NCBI RefSeq assembly: GCF_900240285.1
Contig: NZ_OESS01000002.1
Coordinates: 868,001 to 932,000, forward strand
DNA length: 64,000 nucleotides
From: Halobacillus sp. Marseille-P3879
GTDB taxonomy: Bacteria > Bacillota > Bacilli > Bacillales > Halobacillaceae
Direction of reading: 5' to 3'
Shown: positions 36,518 through 46,905 of the stretch, piece after piece
Layout of the letters: every line of letters begins with the position of its first letter
How positions within the stretch are numbered: position 1 is the first letter of the stretch
Notes under the pieces: generated by a model
What the model saw: the letters and a program-made list of their open reading frames with translations, nothing else
The model's database searches: none
Told to the model about the DNA's origin: nothing
Program-made: the position numbers and the translations under genes

Positions 36518-37804
36518 TTAATAGACAGAGGTATGTTCTTTAGTCATATTCTCAAGGATTTCTTTCACTCGGGCTAAGAAATTGCCTGCTACGAGGCCAT
36601 CCAGAACACGGTGGTCTAAAGATAAACAAAGGTTGACCATGTCACGGGCCCCAAACATCCCATCCTGAAATACAGGTCTTTTTACAATCGATTCTACCTG
36701 CAATATCGCTGCCTGGGGAGGATTGATAACACCCATGGATTGTACTGATCCGAACGATCCTGTGTTGTTCACAGTAAAGGTTCCGCCTTCCATATCCTTG
36801 GAAGTAAGTTTACCCTGTCTAGCTTTGCCGGCCAGAGTTGTTATATCTTTCGCGATCCCTTTAATGCTTTTTTCATCAGCGTCTTTAATAACCGGCACAA
36901 AGAGCTCGTTTTCCTTCGCGACAGCGATGTTCAGATTAATCGCTTTCTTCTGAATAATCTTATCTCCGGCCCAGGTGCTGTTTAACTGTGGATACTCCTT
37001 TAAGGCTTGAGCAACAGCTTTAACAAAGAAGGCAAAAAAGGTTAGGCTGTATCCTTCCTTCTCCTTAAACTGGCTTTTTAAGGAATTTCTTAATTCTACG
37101 AGGCCGGTGACATCCACTTCCACCATCATCCAGGCGTGGGGGATTTCTGTCGTTGATTTCACCATATTTTGGGCAATTGCTTTACGCACGCCGGTAACTG
37201 GAATTTCACTATCCCCTTCATCCGTACTTATACTACCCGCAGCAGTCCCCGCACCGGCTGAATCGCTTTTCTCCGGTTTTGGTTCTTCTGGTGAAGGAGT
37301 TGGAATCTCCCCTCTTTCAATTATTTTTTCAAGGTCTTTTCTCGTAATACGTCCCCCGCGTCCAGAACCTTCTACGAGATTTAAGTCGATGTCATGTTCC
37401 TGAGCCAGTGTCATTACTGCAGGAGAGTAACGTTTCTTGCTCCCTTGTTCCTTAGTTGAAGTCTTTTGCTTGACGGGCTGTGAAGGTTGTGAGGTTTCCT
37501 TATCCTGTGTGTCCTCTTCAACAATTTCTTTTTCTACAGGGGATTCTTCTTCACTTCCAGCACCTTCAATTTCGATATAGCACATCAGCTCACCAACTTC
37601 AATTGTATCATCCTCTTGAGCGATTAATTCTTTTATCGTACCGGTATAGGATGATGGCACCTCAGCATTCACTTTATCTGTCATAACCTCTGCTATGGGA
37701 TCGTACTTATTTACTTTGTCACCAGGCTGTACAAGCCAGGAACTGATCGTCCCTTCTGTAACACTTTCCCCAAGCTGAGGCATATTGATTTTTTCCAACC
37801 CCAT
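36518..37804 (-). CDS. bkdB: Branched-chain 2-oxoacid dehydrogenase E2 (lipoyl acyltransferase)
   Basis: A 428-residue dihydrolipoyl acyltransferase. Lipoyl domain at 3-78 with the lipoylated Lys in VMTDKVNAEVPS (about 44), a Pro/Glu/Ser-rich linker, an E3/E1-binding domain around 125-160 (RYSPAVMTLAQEHDIDLN), a second linker, and the catalytic domain with SLDHRVLDG (about 395-403). It transfers branched acyl groups to CoA, feeding branched-chain fatty acid synthesis. Last enzyme gene in the operon. AGGAGG precedes ATG 37804. Confidence 0.94.
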   Translation of the reverse strand: MGLEKINMPQLGESVTEGTISSWLVQPGDKVNKYDPIAEVMTDKVNAEVPSSYTGTIKELIAQEDDTIEVGELMCYIEIEGAGSEEESPVEKEIVEEDTQDKETSQPSQPVKQKTSTKEQGSKKRYSPAVMTLAQEHDIDLNLVEGSGRGGRITRKDLEKIIERGEIPTPSPEEPKPEKSDSAGAGTAAGSISTDEGDSEIPVTGVRKAIAQNMVKSTTEIPHAWMMVEVDVTGLVELRNSLKSQFKEKEGYSLTFFAFFVKAVAQALKEYPQLNSTWAGDKIIQKKAINLNIAVAKENELFVPVIKDADEKSIKGIAKDITTLAGKARQGKLTSKDMEGGTFTVNNTGSFGSVQSMGVINPPQAAILQVESIVKRPVFQDGMFGARDMVNLCLSLDHRVLDGLVAGNFLARVKEILENMTKEHTSVY

Positions 37805-37822
37805 GGGAACGCCTCCTCTACA

Positions 37823-38806
37823 TTAAAATTCCGCTAAATCTCTCATAGCTTTTTCTACTTTATCAGGATTCATCATAAAGTATTTTTCCATCGTAGGTGC
37901 ATATGGCATAGAAGGAACGTCCGGCCCTGCTAACCTTTTAACCGGAGCATCCAATTCAAATAAACAATTCTCACTAATAATTGCTGACACTTCTGAGATA
38001 ATTCCGCCTTCTTTATTATCCTCAGTAACGAGCAGTACCTTGCCAGTCTTTGAAGCAGCTTCTATAATAGCTTCTTTATCAAGGGGGTACACTGTTCGCA
38101 AGTCAACTACATGGGCTTCTATCCCGTCCTCGGCCAGTTTCTCTGCTGCCTGTAAAGCGAAATGGACACACAATCCATAAGTAATCACCGTGATATCCGA
38201 ACCTTCCCGTTTCACATCCGCTTTACCAATTGGGAGGGTATAATCTTCATCCGGTACTTCGCCTTTAATCAAACGATAGGCTCTTTTATGTTCGAAAAAT
38301 AGAACAGGGTCATTGTCGCGGATAGAAGCTTTCAGCAATCCTTTTACGTCGTATGGTGTAGAAGGCATGACGATCTTTAACCCTGGTTGATTAGCAAATA
38401 CCGCTTCTACTGACTGAGAGTGATAAAGTGCTCCATGCACTCCTCCACCATATGGTGCTCTAATCGTCATAGGCACCGACCAGTCGTTATTAGATCGATA
38501 TCTTGTCTTTGCCGCTTCGGAAATAATCTGGTTTACAGCAGGCATAATAAAATCAGCGAACTGCATTTCAGCGACAGGACGCATGCCATACATCGCAGCC
38601 CCAATTCCCACACCGGCTATAGCTGATTCAGCCAACGGTGTATCTAATACCCTTGCTTCTCCAAATTCCTCATAAAGTCCATCAGTAGCGCGAAAAACAC
38701 CGCCGCGTTTTCCCACATCTTCCCCAAGGACAAATACTTTCTCATCACGCTTCATTTCTTCTTTCAAAGCCTGTGTTACCGCTTGAATATAAGATATTAC
38801 AGCCAT
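37823..38806 (-). CDS. bkdAB: Branched-chain 2-oxoacid dehydrogenase E1 beta
   Basis: A 327-residue transketolase-like subunit. GEDVGKRGGVFRATDGL (about 28-44), PLAESAIAGVGIGAAMYGMRP and EMQFADFIMPA are typical E1-beta segments that complete the thiamine diphosphate site with the alpha subunit. It decarboxylates the oxoacids derived from Leu, Ile and Val. It sits 15 bases from E1 alpha upstream and 18 bases from E2 downstream. GGAGGGG precedes ATG 38806. Confidence 0.94.
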   Translation of the reverse strand: MAVISYIQAVTQALKEEMKRDEKVFVLGEDVGKRGGVFRATDGLYEEFGEARVLDTPLAESAIAGVGIGAAMYGMRPVAEMQFADFIMPAVNQIISEAAKTRYRSNNDWSVPMTIRAPYGGGVHGALYHSQSVEAVFANQPGLKIVMPSTPYDVKGLLKASIRDNDPVLFFEHKRAYRLIKGEVPDEDYTLPIGKADVKREGSDITVITYGLCVHFALQAAEKLAEDGIEAHVVDLRTVYPLDKEAIIEAASKTGKVLLVTEDNKEGGIISEVSAIISENCLFELDAPVKRLAGPDVPSMPYAPTMEKYFMMNPDKVEKAMRDLAEF

Positions 38807-38820
38807 AGTTTTTCCCCTCC

Positions 38821-39813
38821 TTACTCTTCATAGACATAGTGCAACGCAGATTCAGCTTCAGCATAAGCAGCGCTTTCTGCATAATCAGTAGCTTCATTGA
38901 CAATTTGATCTAACTCTATATTGAGTTCCTCTTCCTTATCCTCGGTTAAAATCCCCTGATCTCTCAAATATTGAGCAAAGGTAAAAATAGAATCCTTCTT
39001 CTTTGCTTCATCTACTTCTCCGCGTTCACGGTACGTACGATCATCGTCGTCACTTGAATGAGGAGTCAAACGATAAGAGACTGCTTCAATCAAAGTAGGA
39101 CCTTCTCCTTTTCTCCCTCGATCGGCTGCTTCCTTTACCACTTCATAAACAGCTAGCGGGTCGTTACCGTCAACGGTATGACCAGGCATGCCATACCCGA
39201 TTGCACGGTCTGACACTTTTTCACAAGCTAATTGTTTAGAAACAGGAACGGAAATCGCATATTTATTATTCTCAACCATAAAAATGACAGGAAGTTTATG
39301 AACACCTGCAAAATTGGCCCCTTCGTGAAAATCACCCTGATTAGAGGAACCTTCTCCAAAGGTAACTAAAGAAACAAATTCTTTGTTCTCCATCTTTCCA
39401 GCCAGTGCTATACCGACAGCATGAGGTACCTGGGTAGTAACGGGCGATGAGCCTGTTACGATTCGGTTTTTCTTCTGCCCGAAGTGGCCTGGCATTTGTC
39501 TTCCACCTGAGTTAGGATCTTCTGCCTTTGCAAACCCCGATAACATTAAATCTTTGGCCGTCATACCGAAGGCAAGTACAACTCCCATGTCGCGATAGTA
39601 TGGAAGTGCGTAATCCTTTTCCCGATCCAGAGCAAATGAAGCTCCAACTTGTGCAGCTTCCTGCCCCTGACAAGAGATGACAAACGGTATTTTGCCGGCT
39701 CTGTTTAAAAGCCACATTCTTTCATCAATTTTGCGTGCCAATAACATTGTACGGAACATATCCAGTACTTCGTCATCATTTAAACCCAGCGATTTATGAC
39801 GATTTTCAGCCAC
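38821..39813 (-). CDS. bkdAA: Branched-chain 2-oxoacid dehydrogenase E1 alpha
   Basis: A 330-residue E1 alpha subunit. GEGSSNQGDFHEG is the ThDP/Mg-binding motif (about 153-165), with the phosphorylation-loop region SVPVSKQLACEK and YRLTPHSSDDDDRTYR towards the C-terminus. Start is GTG 39813 with AAAGGAGG upstream. It lies within the tightly spaced operon between lpdV and E1 beta. Confidence 0.94.
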   Translation of the reverse strand: MAENRHKSLGLNDDEVLDMFRTMLLARKIDERMWLLNRAGKIPFVISCQGQEAAQVGASFALDREKDYALPYYRDMGVVLAFGMTAKDLMLSGFAKAEDPNSGGRQMPGHFGQKKNRIVTGSSPVTTQVPHAVGIALAGKMENKEFVSLVTFGEGSSNQGDFHEGANFAGVHKLPVIFMVENNKYAISVPVSKQLACEKVSDRAIGYGMPGHTVDGNDPLAVYEVVKEAADRGRKGEGPTLIEAVSYRLTPHSSDDDDRTYRERGEVDEAKKKDSIFTFAQYLRDQGILTEDKEEELNIELDQIVNEATDYAESAAYAEAESALHYVYEE

Positions 39814-39833
39814 AGGAATCCCTCCTTTAATAA

Positions 39834-41255
39834 TTAACCGTGAATTTGATTTCCATCAACAGCCATGGCAGATTCACCAATTGCTTCGCTTAGTGTCGGA
39901 TGAGGATGAATGGTTTCAGCAATCTCCCAGGGAGTAGCATCAAGAACTTTAGCCAGTCCCGCTTCAGTTATCATATCTGTCACATGAGGACCTACCATAT
40001 GAACCCCCAGCAGGTCATCACTGTGTTTATCTGCAATAATTTTTACAAACCCTTCAGATTCTCCAAAAACAAGTGCCTTCCCATTTGCCTTAAATGGAAA
40101 CCTGCCTACTTTCACCTCATACCCTTGATCTTCGGCCTGCTTTTCTGTTAAACCAACACTTGCCGCTTCTGGATTAGAGTAAATACAACTTGGTACCTGG
40201 TCATAATTAATAACGTGCGGGTTTTTATCAGCCATATGTTGCACCGCTGTAATCCCTTCATGAGAAGCAACATGTGCCAGCTGCATCCCACCGATAACGT
40301 CGCCGATAGCATAGATGTGTGATTCCTTTGTTTGATAATATTTGTTTGTTTGAATCACACCATTATCCAATTCAATATCTGTATTTTCAAGTCCGATGTT
40401 TGTTACATTCGCCGAACGGCCGACAGAAACGAGCATACGATCGGCTTCAAAAGTATACGTTTCCCCATTAGATTCACCCTGAATAACAACGTTTCCGTCT
40501 ATCTTCAGGCTTTCGGATAACACACGAATATCTGTTATTACTGTAATCCCTTTTTGTTTCATATGTTTCATAATTTCCTTTGAAATATCTTCATCTTCTG
40601 TCGGCAAAATAGTTGGTAAATATTCGAGTACAGTAACTTCAACTCCAAAATCAGCCAGCATCGATGCCCATTCAATACCAATTATGCCCCCGCCGACAAT
40701 AATAATCGAATCAGGGAGATCCTGCATGTTGAGTGCTTCATCTGAAGTCATAACATAACTGCCATCTACTTCAAGTCCGGGCAGCGTTCTAGGAGAAGAG
40801 CCCGTTGCTATTAATACATTTTTCGGAATAAGCATTTCATTTTCTTCTCCGTTATTCAACTCCACGGAGATTGTTCCTGCTGAAGGAGAAAAAATAGATG
40901 GTCCTAATATGCGGCCAAATCCTTCATATATATCAATTTCCCCTTTTTTCATTAAACCCTGTACACCTTTATGTAATGTATCTACTATCGCTTGCTTGCG
41001 CTCCTGAACCTTAACAAAATTGAGCACAGGAGAATTAGTTTCTACACCGAACTCTTCGGCTAGCTGGGTCTGGCGGAAGACCTCTGCACTTCTAAGCAAT
41101 GCTTTAGAAGGAATGCATCCACGATGTAAGCATGTTCCTCCCATTTTCCCTTTCTCTACAACTGCAACTTTTAAACCTAGCTTGGAAGCGCGGATAGCTG
41201 CTACATATCCACCTGTACCTCCACCCAGTACAACTAAGTCATATTCTTCTGCCAT
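39834..41255 (-). CDS. lpdV: Dihydrolipoyl dehydrogenase E3
   Basis: A 473-residue flavoprotein disulfide reductase dedicated to this complex. FAD motif GGGTGGYVAAIRASKLG (about 11-27), redox disulfide in GGTCLHRGCIPSK (about 40-52), NAD motif GGGIIGIEWA, and the C-terminal HPHPTLSEAIGE holding the catalytic His-Glu pair. It re-oxidises the lipoyl arm of E2. It is placed before the E1 genes, as lpdV is in B. subtilis. Confidence 0.94.
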   Translation of the reverse strand: MAEEYDLVVLGGGTGGYVAAIRASKLGLKVAVVEKGKMGGTCLHRGCIPSKALLRSAEVFRQTQLAEEFGVETNSPVLNFVKVQERKQAIVDTLHKGVQGLMKKGEIDIYEGFGRILGPSIFSPSAGTISVELNNGEENEMLIPKNVLIATGSSPRTLPGLEVDGSYVMTSDEALNMQDLPDSIIIVGGGIIGIEWASMLADFGVEVTVLEYLPTILPTEDEDISKEIMKHMKQKGITVITDIRVLSESLKIDGNVVIQGESNGETYTFEADRMLVSVGRSANVTNIGLENTDIELDNGVIQTNKYYQTKESHIYAIGDVIGGMQLAHVASHEGITAVQHMADKNPHVINYDQVPSCIYSNPEAASVGLTEKQAEDQGYEVKVGRFPFKANGKALVFGESEGFVKIIADKHSDDLLGVHMVGPHVTDMITEAGLAKVLDATPWEIAETIHPHPTLSEAIGESAMAVDGNQIHG

Positions 41256-41272
41256 TCTTCTCGACTCCTTTT

Positions 41273-42358
41273 TTATTCAGCAAAGTTTGGATAATGTTTA
41301 GGAAGTTCCTGTTTATTTAAAACACGCAGCGTCCCTTCATTTAACGCTTCAAGTTCATTTTCTCCAGGGTAAATAAGGACATCCGATATCCAGCTTACTC
41401 TCTTAGAAATAGCTTCAGTAAAGGCTTTTCCATAAGCAAGTCCGCCCGTTAATGCTATAGCATCCACGTTTCCTTCAAGAACCGCACTCATACTGCCGAT
41501 TTCTTTAGCAATTTGATAGGACATTGCCTCATAGATTAATTTAGCTTTTTGATCACCGTGATCGATCATCTTCTCTACTTCCACTCCATCATTAGTATCG
41601 AGATAAGCCATCAACCCGCCATGACCAACCAGTTTTTTCATGATTTCTTCCCTATAGTACTGACCTGAGAAACACATGGAAACAAGATCTCCAGCCGGTA
41701 CCGTTCCTGCTCTCTCCGGGGAAAAAGGACCATCTCCGTGAAGACCATTATTCACATCGATCACTTTACCGTCCGCATGGGCGCCGATTGTAATTCCTCC
41801 ACCCATATGAGTGACAATGAGCCGTGATTGATTGTATGACTTACCTAAGTCTTCTGCAGTCCTCCTGGCAACAGCTTTCTGGTTTAACGCATGGAAGATA
41901 CTTTTGCGCGGGATTTCCGGAACGCCTGAAATGCGGGCGATTTCTTTTAGTTCATCAACGACAACCGGGTCAACGATATAAGCTTTTACGTTTAACTCTT
42001 TAGCAATCTCATTAGCAATGATACCGCCTAAATTCGAAGCATGTTCACCATTATACCCATTTCTTAAATCCTCAAGCATGGCTTCGTTGACTTCATACGT
42101 ACCCCCCTCTATCGGACGCAGTAACCCCCCGCGTCCACAGACGGCACTTAAACTGGCTATATCGATACCTGCTTGATCTAATTCACTTACTATAACATTT
42201 TTCCTAAAGTCATACTGATCGATGATTTGATTAAATTCATTAATTTCTTCAGAAGAATGACGAATCGTCTTTTCGAAAACTGCCTCAGTGTTATCAAATA
42301 CACCAATTTTTGTAGACGTGGAACCAGGATTAATCACTAATATACGATGTTTCTGCAA
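41273..42358 (-). CDS. buk: Butyrate (branched-chain acyl) kinase
   Basis: A 361-residue acetokinase-family kinase that converts acyl phosphate plus ADP to the acid and [17 protein letters not shown] (about 10-23), [12 protein letters not shown] and [11 protein letters not shown] are the expected phosphate and nucleotide-binding motifs. With Ptb it harvests ATP from isobutyryl-, isovaleryl- and 2-methylbutyryl-CoA. The start is TTG 42358, eight bases after GGAGGG. Confidence 0.93.
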   Translation of the reverse strand: MQKHRILVINPGSTSTKIGVFDNTEAVFEKTIRHSSEEINEFNQIIDQYDFRKNVIVSELDQAGIDIASLSAVCGRGGLLRPIEGGTYEVNEAMLEDLRNGYNGEHASNLGGIIANEIAKELNVKAYIVDPVVVDELKEIARISGVPEIPRKSIFHALNQKAVARRTAEDLGKSYNQSRLIVTHMGGGITIGAHADGKVIDVNNGLHGDGPFSPERAGTVPAGDLVSMCFSGQYYREEIMKKLVGHGGLMAYLDTNDGVEVEKMIDHGDQKAKLIYEAMSYQIAKEIGSMSAVLEGNVDAIALTGGLAYGKAFTEAISKRVSWISDVLIYPGENELEALNEGTLRVLNKQELPKHYPNFAE

Positions 42359-42378
42359 AACCTTTACCCTCCATTGAC

Positions 42379-43473
42379 CTATCTTCTGCTCAATATGTGA
42401 TGACCGTTTTGTAAGAATTGACTGCGGGACTGGCGCATGGATTCAATTCGCTCTTCAGCCATTCGATCGGCAGCTTTATAAGTAGGGATATGATCACGTC
42501 TTGAGATTTCAAATACTCTGGTAACATTATCATAGATCGTTTCTACTCGTTTCATAGCTCTGTCTTTATTATAACCATGCAGTTCATCTGCAACATTAAT
42601 GACTCCACCTGCGTTTATAACATAGTCAGGTGTGTATACAACACCTTTTTCATGTAAAAGATCGCCATGCCGCGTTTCTTTAAGTTGGTTATTGGCAGCT
42701 CCAGCTATAACTTTTGCCTTGATTTGAGGAATGGTGTCATCGTTAATTGTAGCACCTAAGGCACACGGTGCATAAATATCGCAATCGACAGCGTAAATTT
42801 CCTCCGTACCTACAGCTTCCGCCCCAAAATCATCAACCGCTTTCTGAACAGCTTCTGCATTGATATCGGTAACTATCAGCTTAGCACCTTCTTCATGAAG
42901 GTGTCGACATAAGTGGTAAGCTACATTCCCGACACCTTGTACGGCAACAGTTTTGCCCTCAAGTGAATCATTGCCGAAACCTTCCTTTGCTGCCGCTTTC
43001 ATACCTCGATAAACTCCGTAGGCCGTTACTGGAGATGGATTTCCGGAAGAACCAAATGCAGGCGAGATCCCTGTAACATAGTTTGTTTCTTCATGAATTA
43101 AGTCCATGTCCTGCACAGTAGTTCCAACGTCTTCAGCTGTAATGTAGCGGCCGTTTAGTCCCTGGATGTAGCGGCCGAATGCTCGAAACATCGCTTCATT
43201 TTTATCCTCGCGCGGATTTCCGATAATTACAGTCTTTCCTCCGCCTAGATTAAGTCCAGCTGCTGCATTTTTATATGTCATGCCCTTAGCTAAACGCAAA
43301 GCGTCTTCAATGGCTTCTTCTTCACTTCCATAAGTCCACATACGGGTACCTCCAAGAGCTGGTCCCAGAGTCGTATCGTGAATAGCTATAATCGCTTTTA
43401 AACCGGATGCTTCATCGTGGCACATTACTAATTGCTCGTAATCATACTGACTCATATACTTAAATATTTCCAT
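42379..43473 (-). CDS. bcd: Leucine (branched-chain amino acid) dehydrogenase
   Basis: A 364-residue Glu/Leu/Phe/Val dehydrogenase that deaminates Leu, Ile and Val to 2-oxoacids for the complex downstream. [10 protein letters not shown] (about 37-46), the catalytic Lys in [20 protein letters not shown] (about 64-83), and the NAD motif [12 protein letters not shown] are visible. GGGAGGA precedes ATG 43473. It lies between ptb and buk. Confidence 0.94.
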   Translation of the reverse strand: MEIFKYMSQYDYEQLVMCHDEASGLKAIIAIHDTTLGPALGGTRMWTYGSEEEAIEDALRLAKGMTYKNAAAGLNLGGGKTVIIGNPREDKNEAMFRAFGRYIQGLNGRYITAEDVGTTVQDMDLIHEETNYVTGISPAFGSSGNPSPVTAYGVYRGMKAAAKEGFGNDSLEGKTVAVQGVGNVAYHLCRHLHEEGAKLIVTDINAEAVQKAVDDFGAEAVGTEEIYAVDCDIYAPCALGATINDDTIPQIKAKVIAGAANNQLKETRHGDLLHEKGVVYTPDYVINAGGVINVADELHGYNKDRAMKRVETIYDNVTRVFEISRRDHIPTYKAADRMAEERIESMRQSRSQFLQNGHHILSRR

Positions 43474-43489
43474 TTGAAATTCCTCCCGA

Positions 43490-44392
43490 TTATTTACTTG
43501 AATGTACCGCTAATGCTAGAGAATATACTTTGCTCTCTGCCGTATCAGATCTGGATGTAAGTACCACAGGTGCACTCGCTCCGCTTATAACAGCTGCTAC
43601 TTTGCCTTCAGCGAAATACATAAATGATTTATAAAGAGCGTTGGCAACTTCGATTGTCGGGACCATCAAGACATCTGCATTGCCTGCAACGTCTGACTGA
43701 ATTCCTTTTTGTTTAGCTGCTTCATGATTCACTGCATTGTCAAAGGCTAATGGTCCATCTACTATGCATTCCTTAATCTGCCCTCTACGATTCATTAGAG
43801 TAAGAGACGCCGCATCTACAGTTGCCTGCATAGCCGGATTTACGACTTCAACAGCGGCCAAAGGGGCAACCTTAGGCAGTTTCCAGCCTGATTGTACAGC
43901 TACATCGACGGCATTTCGTATGATCTGTGCTTTTTCATCTAAATTTGGAGCGATATTCATTGCAGAATCAGTTAAAAAGATGAGCCGATCCTGACTGGGA
44001 ACTTCAAATAAAGCTACGTGAGATAAAATATTTCCAGTCCTTAACCCATACTGTTTATTTAGTATGGATGTAAGCAGAGTTTTTGTATCAATACTCCCTT
44101 TCATTACAATTTGAGCTGCACCTTCATGGACAGATTTCACCGCAGCAGGTGAGGCTTCTTCCGTTGAGCAGTCTATCATTTGAATTTGATTCTGCTCACT
44201 TAAGTCCAGCTCAATTTCATCAGCTATATGTTGAATCTTACTTTTGCTGCCTGTAAGGATGAAAGAGGCAAGGTTAAGATCCCGAGCCTTTTTAACTGCT
44301 AGCATCACTTCTTTATCAGCTGCCTGTGCTACAGCCACTTTTTTTAATGATTTGTTCTCTAATCTGGTGATCAATTCATTTAGAGATTTCAC
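43490..44392 (-). CDS. ptb: Phosphate butyryltransferase
   Basis: A 300-residue phosphotransacetylase-family enzyme that swaps CoA for phosphate on branched acyl-CoA. Motifs include [20 protein letters not shown] near the N-terminus, [17 protein letters not shown] and [20 protein letters not shown] 44392, seven bases after AAGGGG, gives the family length; the frame is open 50 codons further into bkdR but out of reason. First gene of the catabolic operon, with its promoter expected inside or just after the bkdR 3' end. Confidence 0.92.
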   Translation of the reverse strand: MKSLNELITRLENKSLKKVAVAQAADKEVMLAVKKARDLNLASFILTGSKSKIQHIADEIELDLSEQNQIQMIDCSTEEASPAAVKSVHEGAAQIVMKGSIDTKTLLTSILNKQYGLRTGNILSHVALFEVPSQDRLIFLTDSAMNIAPNLDEKAQIIRNAVDVAVQSGWKLPKVAPLAAVEVVNPAMQATVDAASLTLMNRRGQIKECIVDGPLAFDNAVNHEAAKQKGIQSDVAGNADVLMVPTIEVANALYKSFMYFAEGKVAAVISGASAPVVLTSRSDTAESKVYSLALAVHSSK

Positions 44393-44414
44393 ACTTATTC
44401 CCCTTTTTTGCATA

Positions 44415-46484
44415 CTATGAAAATCCTTGCAGATCATCTTTGTCCAGCTGATACTTTTCAAGCTTGTAATACAAGTTACGGATTGAAATTCCAAGCGCTT
44501 TTGCCGTTTTTGTTTTATTGAAATTATGAGTCCTGAAGGCATCTGTTAATAAGCTTTTTTCATATTCATCCACTGCCTCCTGAAGACTCGACCTCTGCCA
44601 GGCGGCTTCCTCGCCAGTATGTGCCGCTTCCGCTTTTATCAATGTCGGAATATGGCTTTTTCTTATCACTTCTTCTGTATGTTCCATAAATATCATTGCT
44701 CGGCTGATAACATTTTCAAGTTCTCGAACATTGCCGGGCCAATCATAATCTTCAAGCTTTTCAAAAGCTTCCCTATCTATCGATATTACGTTTCTGCCGT
44801 AGTCTTCGTTCAGCTTCTTAATTAAGTGATTAATTAAAGGCTCTAAATCTTCTTTTCTTTCCCTTAACGGCGGAATGTAGATTGGCAGGCGGTTAAGCCG
44901 GTAATACAAGTCATCTCTAAACGTTTTACGCATAATTGCTTTCTCAAGGTTTATATTGGTAGCTGCAATCACCCGCACATCTACGACGACAGGCTTTGTG
45001 CCTCCTACCCGGACGATTTCTTTTTCTTGCAGCACCCGGAGAAGCTTGGCCTGCATAGGTAAAGTAAGTTCAGCTATTTCATCTAAAAAAATGCTTCCAT
45101 GATTAGCTTCTTCAAAATACCCTTTCTTGCCTCCCTGCTTTGCTCCTTCAAAGGCACCATCCTCGTAACCGAACAACTCGCTTTCAAGTTGAGATTCTGC
45201 AATGGAAGCGCAATTTACCCGTATGAATTTATTGTGGCTTCGATTACTTTCATTATGAATCGCGTGGGCAAACAGCTCTTTCCCCGTACCAGACTCCCCT
45301 CGAAGAAGGACGGTAGCAGGTGTTTTCGCACCAACTCTTGCTTGTTCCAATGCTATAGTAAGCTCCTGGGAATCCCCGGTAATATCCGCAAATGTATATT
45401 TAGCTTCTAAACTTCTAATAATCTCTCTTGCTCTTTTTAATTCACTTGTTAACGACTGAATCTCTGTGACATCATGTAAAACTCCGACACTGCCTTTTAC
45501 TTTTCCATCTACAATTACAGGAGCTACATTTACTAAGACATCCTTTTTGGACGGCCCTACCTTCATACGTACCCCTCGTACCGGACGTCTTGTATTTAAA
45601 ACTTTCATGTGCATACTTTCGCCTTCAGAAATATCAACCGTCGCCGGCTTACCGATGACTTCATCTTCCTCAAGACCGGTGATTCGTGTGTAAGCAGGAT
45701 TAATCATTAAACCGCTTCCATTTTCATCTACTACCGAAATTGCTTCATCGGAGGAATAAATAATCGCTTCCAGCATCGTTTTAACTTCTTTTAAATCCGT
45801 GATCTCTTCGGCAAGTTCAACAACTTCGGTAATATCTTTAAACACCGCATAAGCTCCAATTGGTTCCTGATCAGTACCGATTAAAGGAATACGGGTCGTA
45901 ATAACTTTCTTGCCGTTTTCAATTTTCAGTTCTTGATTAATTTCTTTCGTTTTTGTCTCTAATAATTGGGGAAGGCCTGAAGCTGGAATAACATCTCTAA
46001 CTTCCCTTCCTATAACTGTTTCCCGCGGTTTTCCTAGAATTTGCTCTCCGCTTTTATTTAAAAAGGAGACCTTTTCATCTCTATCAATTACAATCATTCC
46101 ATCGTGAATACTATTTAAAATCATTTCCTGATTATTCGTCTGCTGTTTCAATTCCTTAAGAAGCGTTTCTTTCTCTTCTAACAGTTCGGAAGTAATATAA
46201 GCGACAGCACCTGGAATTACCACCGTATGCGCAGGACGAGCTGAACGGATTTGTTCAAAAACTTTTTCTTTTCCTGTTGCTTCAATAACAATATCAATAC
46301 CTTTATGTAAAAATGCTCTCCAGTCTTCCCCGGTCGGTATTCCTAACGACTTCGCTTTATCTAAGCCAATGGCGTGCGGGTTTACATCTGTTATGGCGGC
46401 AACAGTCAGTTTCCCTGTTTCCCTTAACAATTTTAAGAGCGCTGTACCACCTTTTCCTGCTCCAACTATTAATACTTTTTTCAT
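44415..46484 (-). CDS. bkdR: BkdR-type enhancer-binding regulator with GAFEGA motif
   Basis: A 689-residue regulator. Domains in order: Rossmann-like NAD(P) domain (1-110, [17 protein letters not shown]), two PAS domains (about 115-235 and 240-355), an AAA+ sigma-54 interaction domain (about 370-600; Walker A GESGTGKE, Walker [10 protein letters not shown]) and a Fis-type HTH ([20 protein letters not shown]). The loop that normally reads GAFTGA and touches sigma-54 reads GAFEGA (45141-45158). ATG 46484 has AGGGTG upstream. It precedes ptb by 23 bases, as BkdR does for the B. subtilis operon. Confidence 0.9.
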   Translation of the reverse strand: MKKVLIVGAGKGGTALLKLLRETGKLTVAAITDVNPHAIGLDKAKSLGIPTGEDWRAFLHKGIDIVIEATGKEKVFEQIRSARPAHTVVIPGAVAYITSELLEEKETLLKELKQQTNNQEMILNSIHDGMIVIDRDEKVSFLNKSGEQILGKPRETVIGREVRDVIPASGLPQLLETKTKEINQELKIENGKKVITTRIPLIGTDQEPIGAYAVFKDITEVVELAEEITDLKEVKTMLEAIIYSSDEAISVVDENGSGLMINPAYTRITGLEEDEVIGKPATVDISEGESMHMKVLNTRRPVRGVRMKVGPSKKDVLVNVAPVIVDGKVKGSVGVLHDVTEIQSLTSELKRAREIIRSLEAKYTFADITGDSQELTIALEQARVGAKTPATVLLRGESGTGKELFAHAIHNESNRSHNKFIRVNCASIAESQLESELFGYEDGAFEGAKQGGKKGYFEEANHGSIFLDEIAELTLPMQAKLLRVLQEKEIVRVGGTKPVVVDVRVIAATNINLEKAIMRKTFRDDLYYRLNRLPIYIPPLRERKEDLEPLINHLIKKLNEDYGRNVISIDREAFEKLEDYDWPGNVRELENVISRAMIFMEHTEEVIRKSHIPTLIKAEAAHTGEEAAWQRSSLQEAVDEYEKSLLTDAFRTHNFNKTKTAKALGISIRNLYYKLEKYQLDKDDLQGFS

Positions 46485-46526
46485 TGATTTCACACCCTGC
46501 AATTTTTTGCGCAATTTAATCGTACA

Positions 46527-46554
46527 TTATTATGCACATTTTAGCAATAGTCAA
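46527..46554 (-). promoter_or_regulatory. Sigma-A promoter of bkdR
   Basis: TTGACT (46554-46549) and TAATAA (46532-46527) on the minus strand are spaced by 16 bases, about 45 bases ahead of the bkdR start. Confidence 0.65.
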
Positions 46555-46622
46555 CTCTATTTTCAGTTATTCCCCGTTCTGATATACTAATGAAGGATTG
46601 AATCGAAAAAGGAGTATATGAC

Positions 46623-46856
46623 ATGCGGTTAATTGCTTTATTGCTACTTGTAACTCCCGGAATCATCGCGGTAATTGGGATTAAATTAATACGGGATTCT
46701 TTATTTAATGTCTTCCACCCGATATTTTTTCATGTCGTTATCCAGGGCATATTCGGCCTCTTGTGTGTGGTAGGCGGTATTGCATTTATCGGAGGATTTA
46801 TTTTACATCGAGACAGAAAGAGAAATTTAACAAAAGGACGCTTTAAGAAAAAGTAG
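46623..46856 (+). CDS. yqzF: YqzF-like membrane protein (DUF2627)
   Basis: A 77-residue protein with two hydrophobic segments (about 3-22 and 38-62) and a basic C-terminal tail (RDRKRNLTKGRFKKK). Size, topology and position opposite bkdR match YqzF of B. subtilis. Function unknown. AAAGGAG precedes ATG 46623. Confidence 0.82.
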   Translation: MRLIALLLLVTPGIIAVIGIKLIRDSLFNVFHPIFFHVVIQGIFGLLCVVGGIAFIGGFILHRDRKRNLTKGRFKKK

Positions 46857-46880
46857 AGTCACTGTACTCTGCTTTTTTTA
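46850..46880 (+). terminator. Terminator after yqzF
   Basis: AGTAGAGT and ACTCTGCT pair with one G-T, followed by seven T, overlapping the yqzF stop. The next gene starts 26 bases later, so some read-through is likely. Confidence 0.7.
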
Positions 46881-46905
46881 GAGATTTGCAAAGGAGGAAA
46901 CAGCT

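Noticed and set aside
44400-44450. Possible sigma-54 promoter upstream of ptb (CTGGACA to CTGC)
   Set aside because: The GG and GC are 13 bases apart instead of 10, so it cannot serve as a -24/-12 element.
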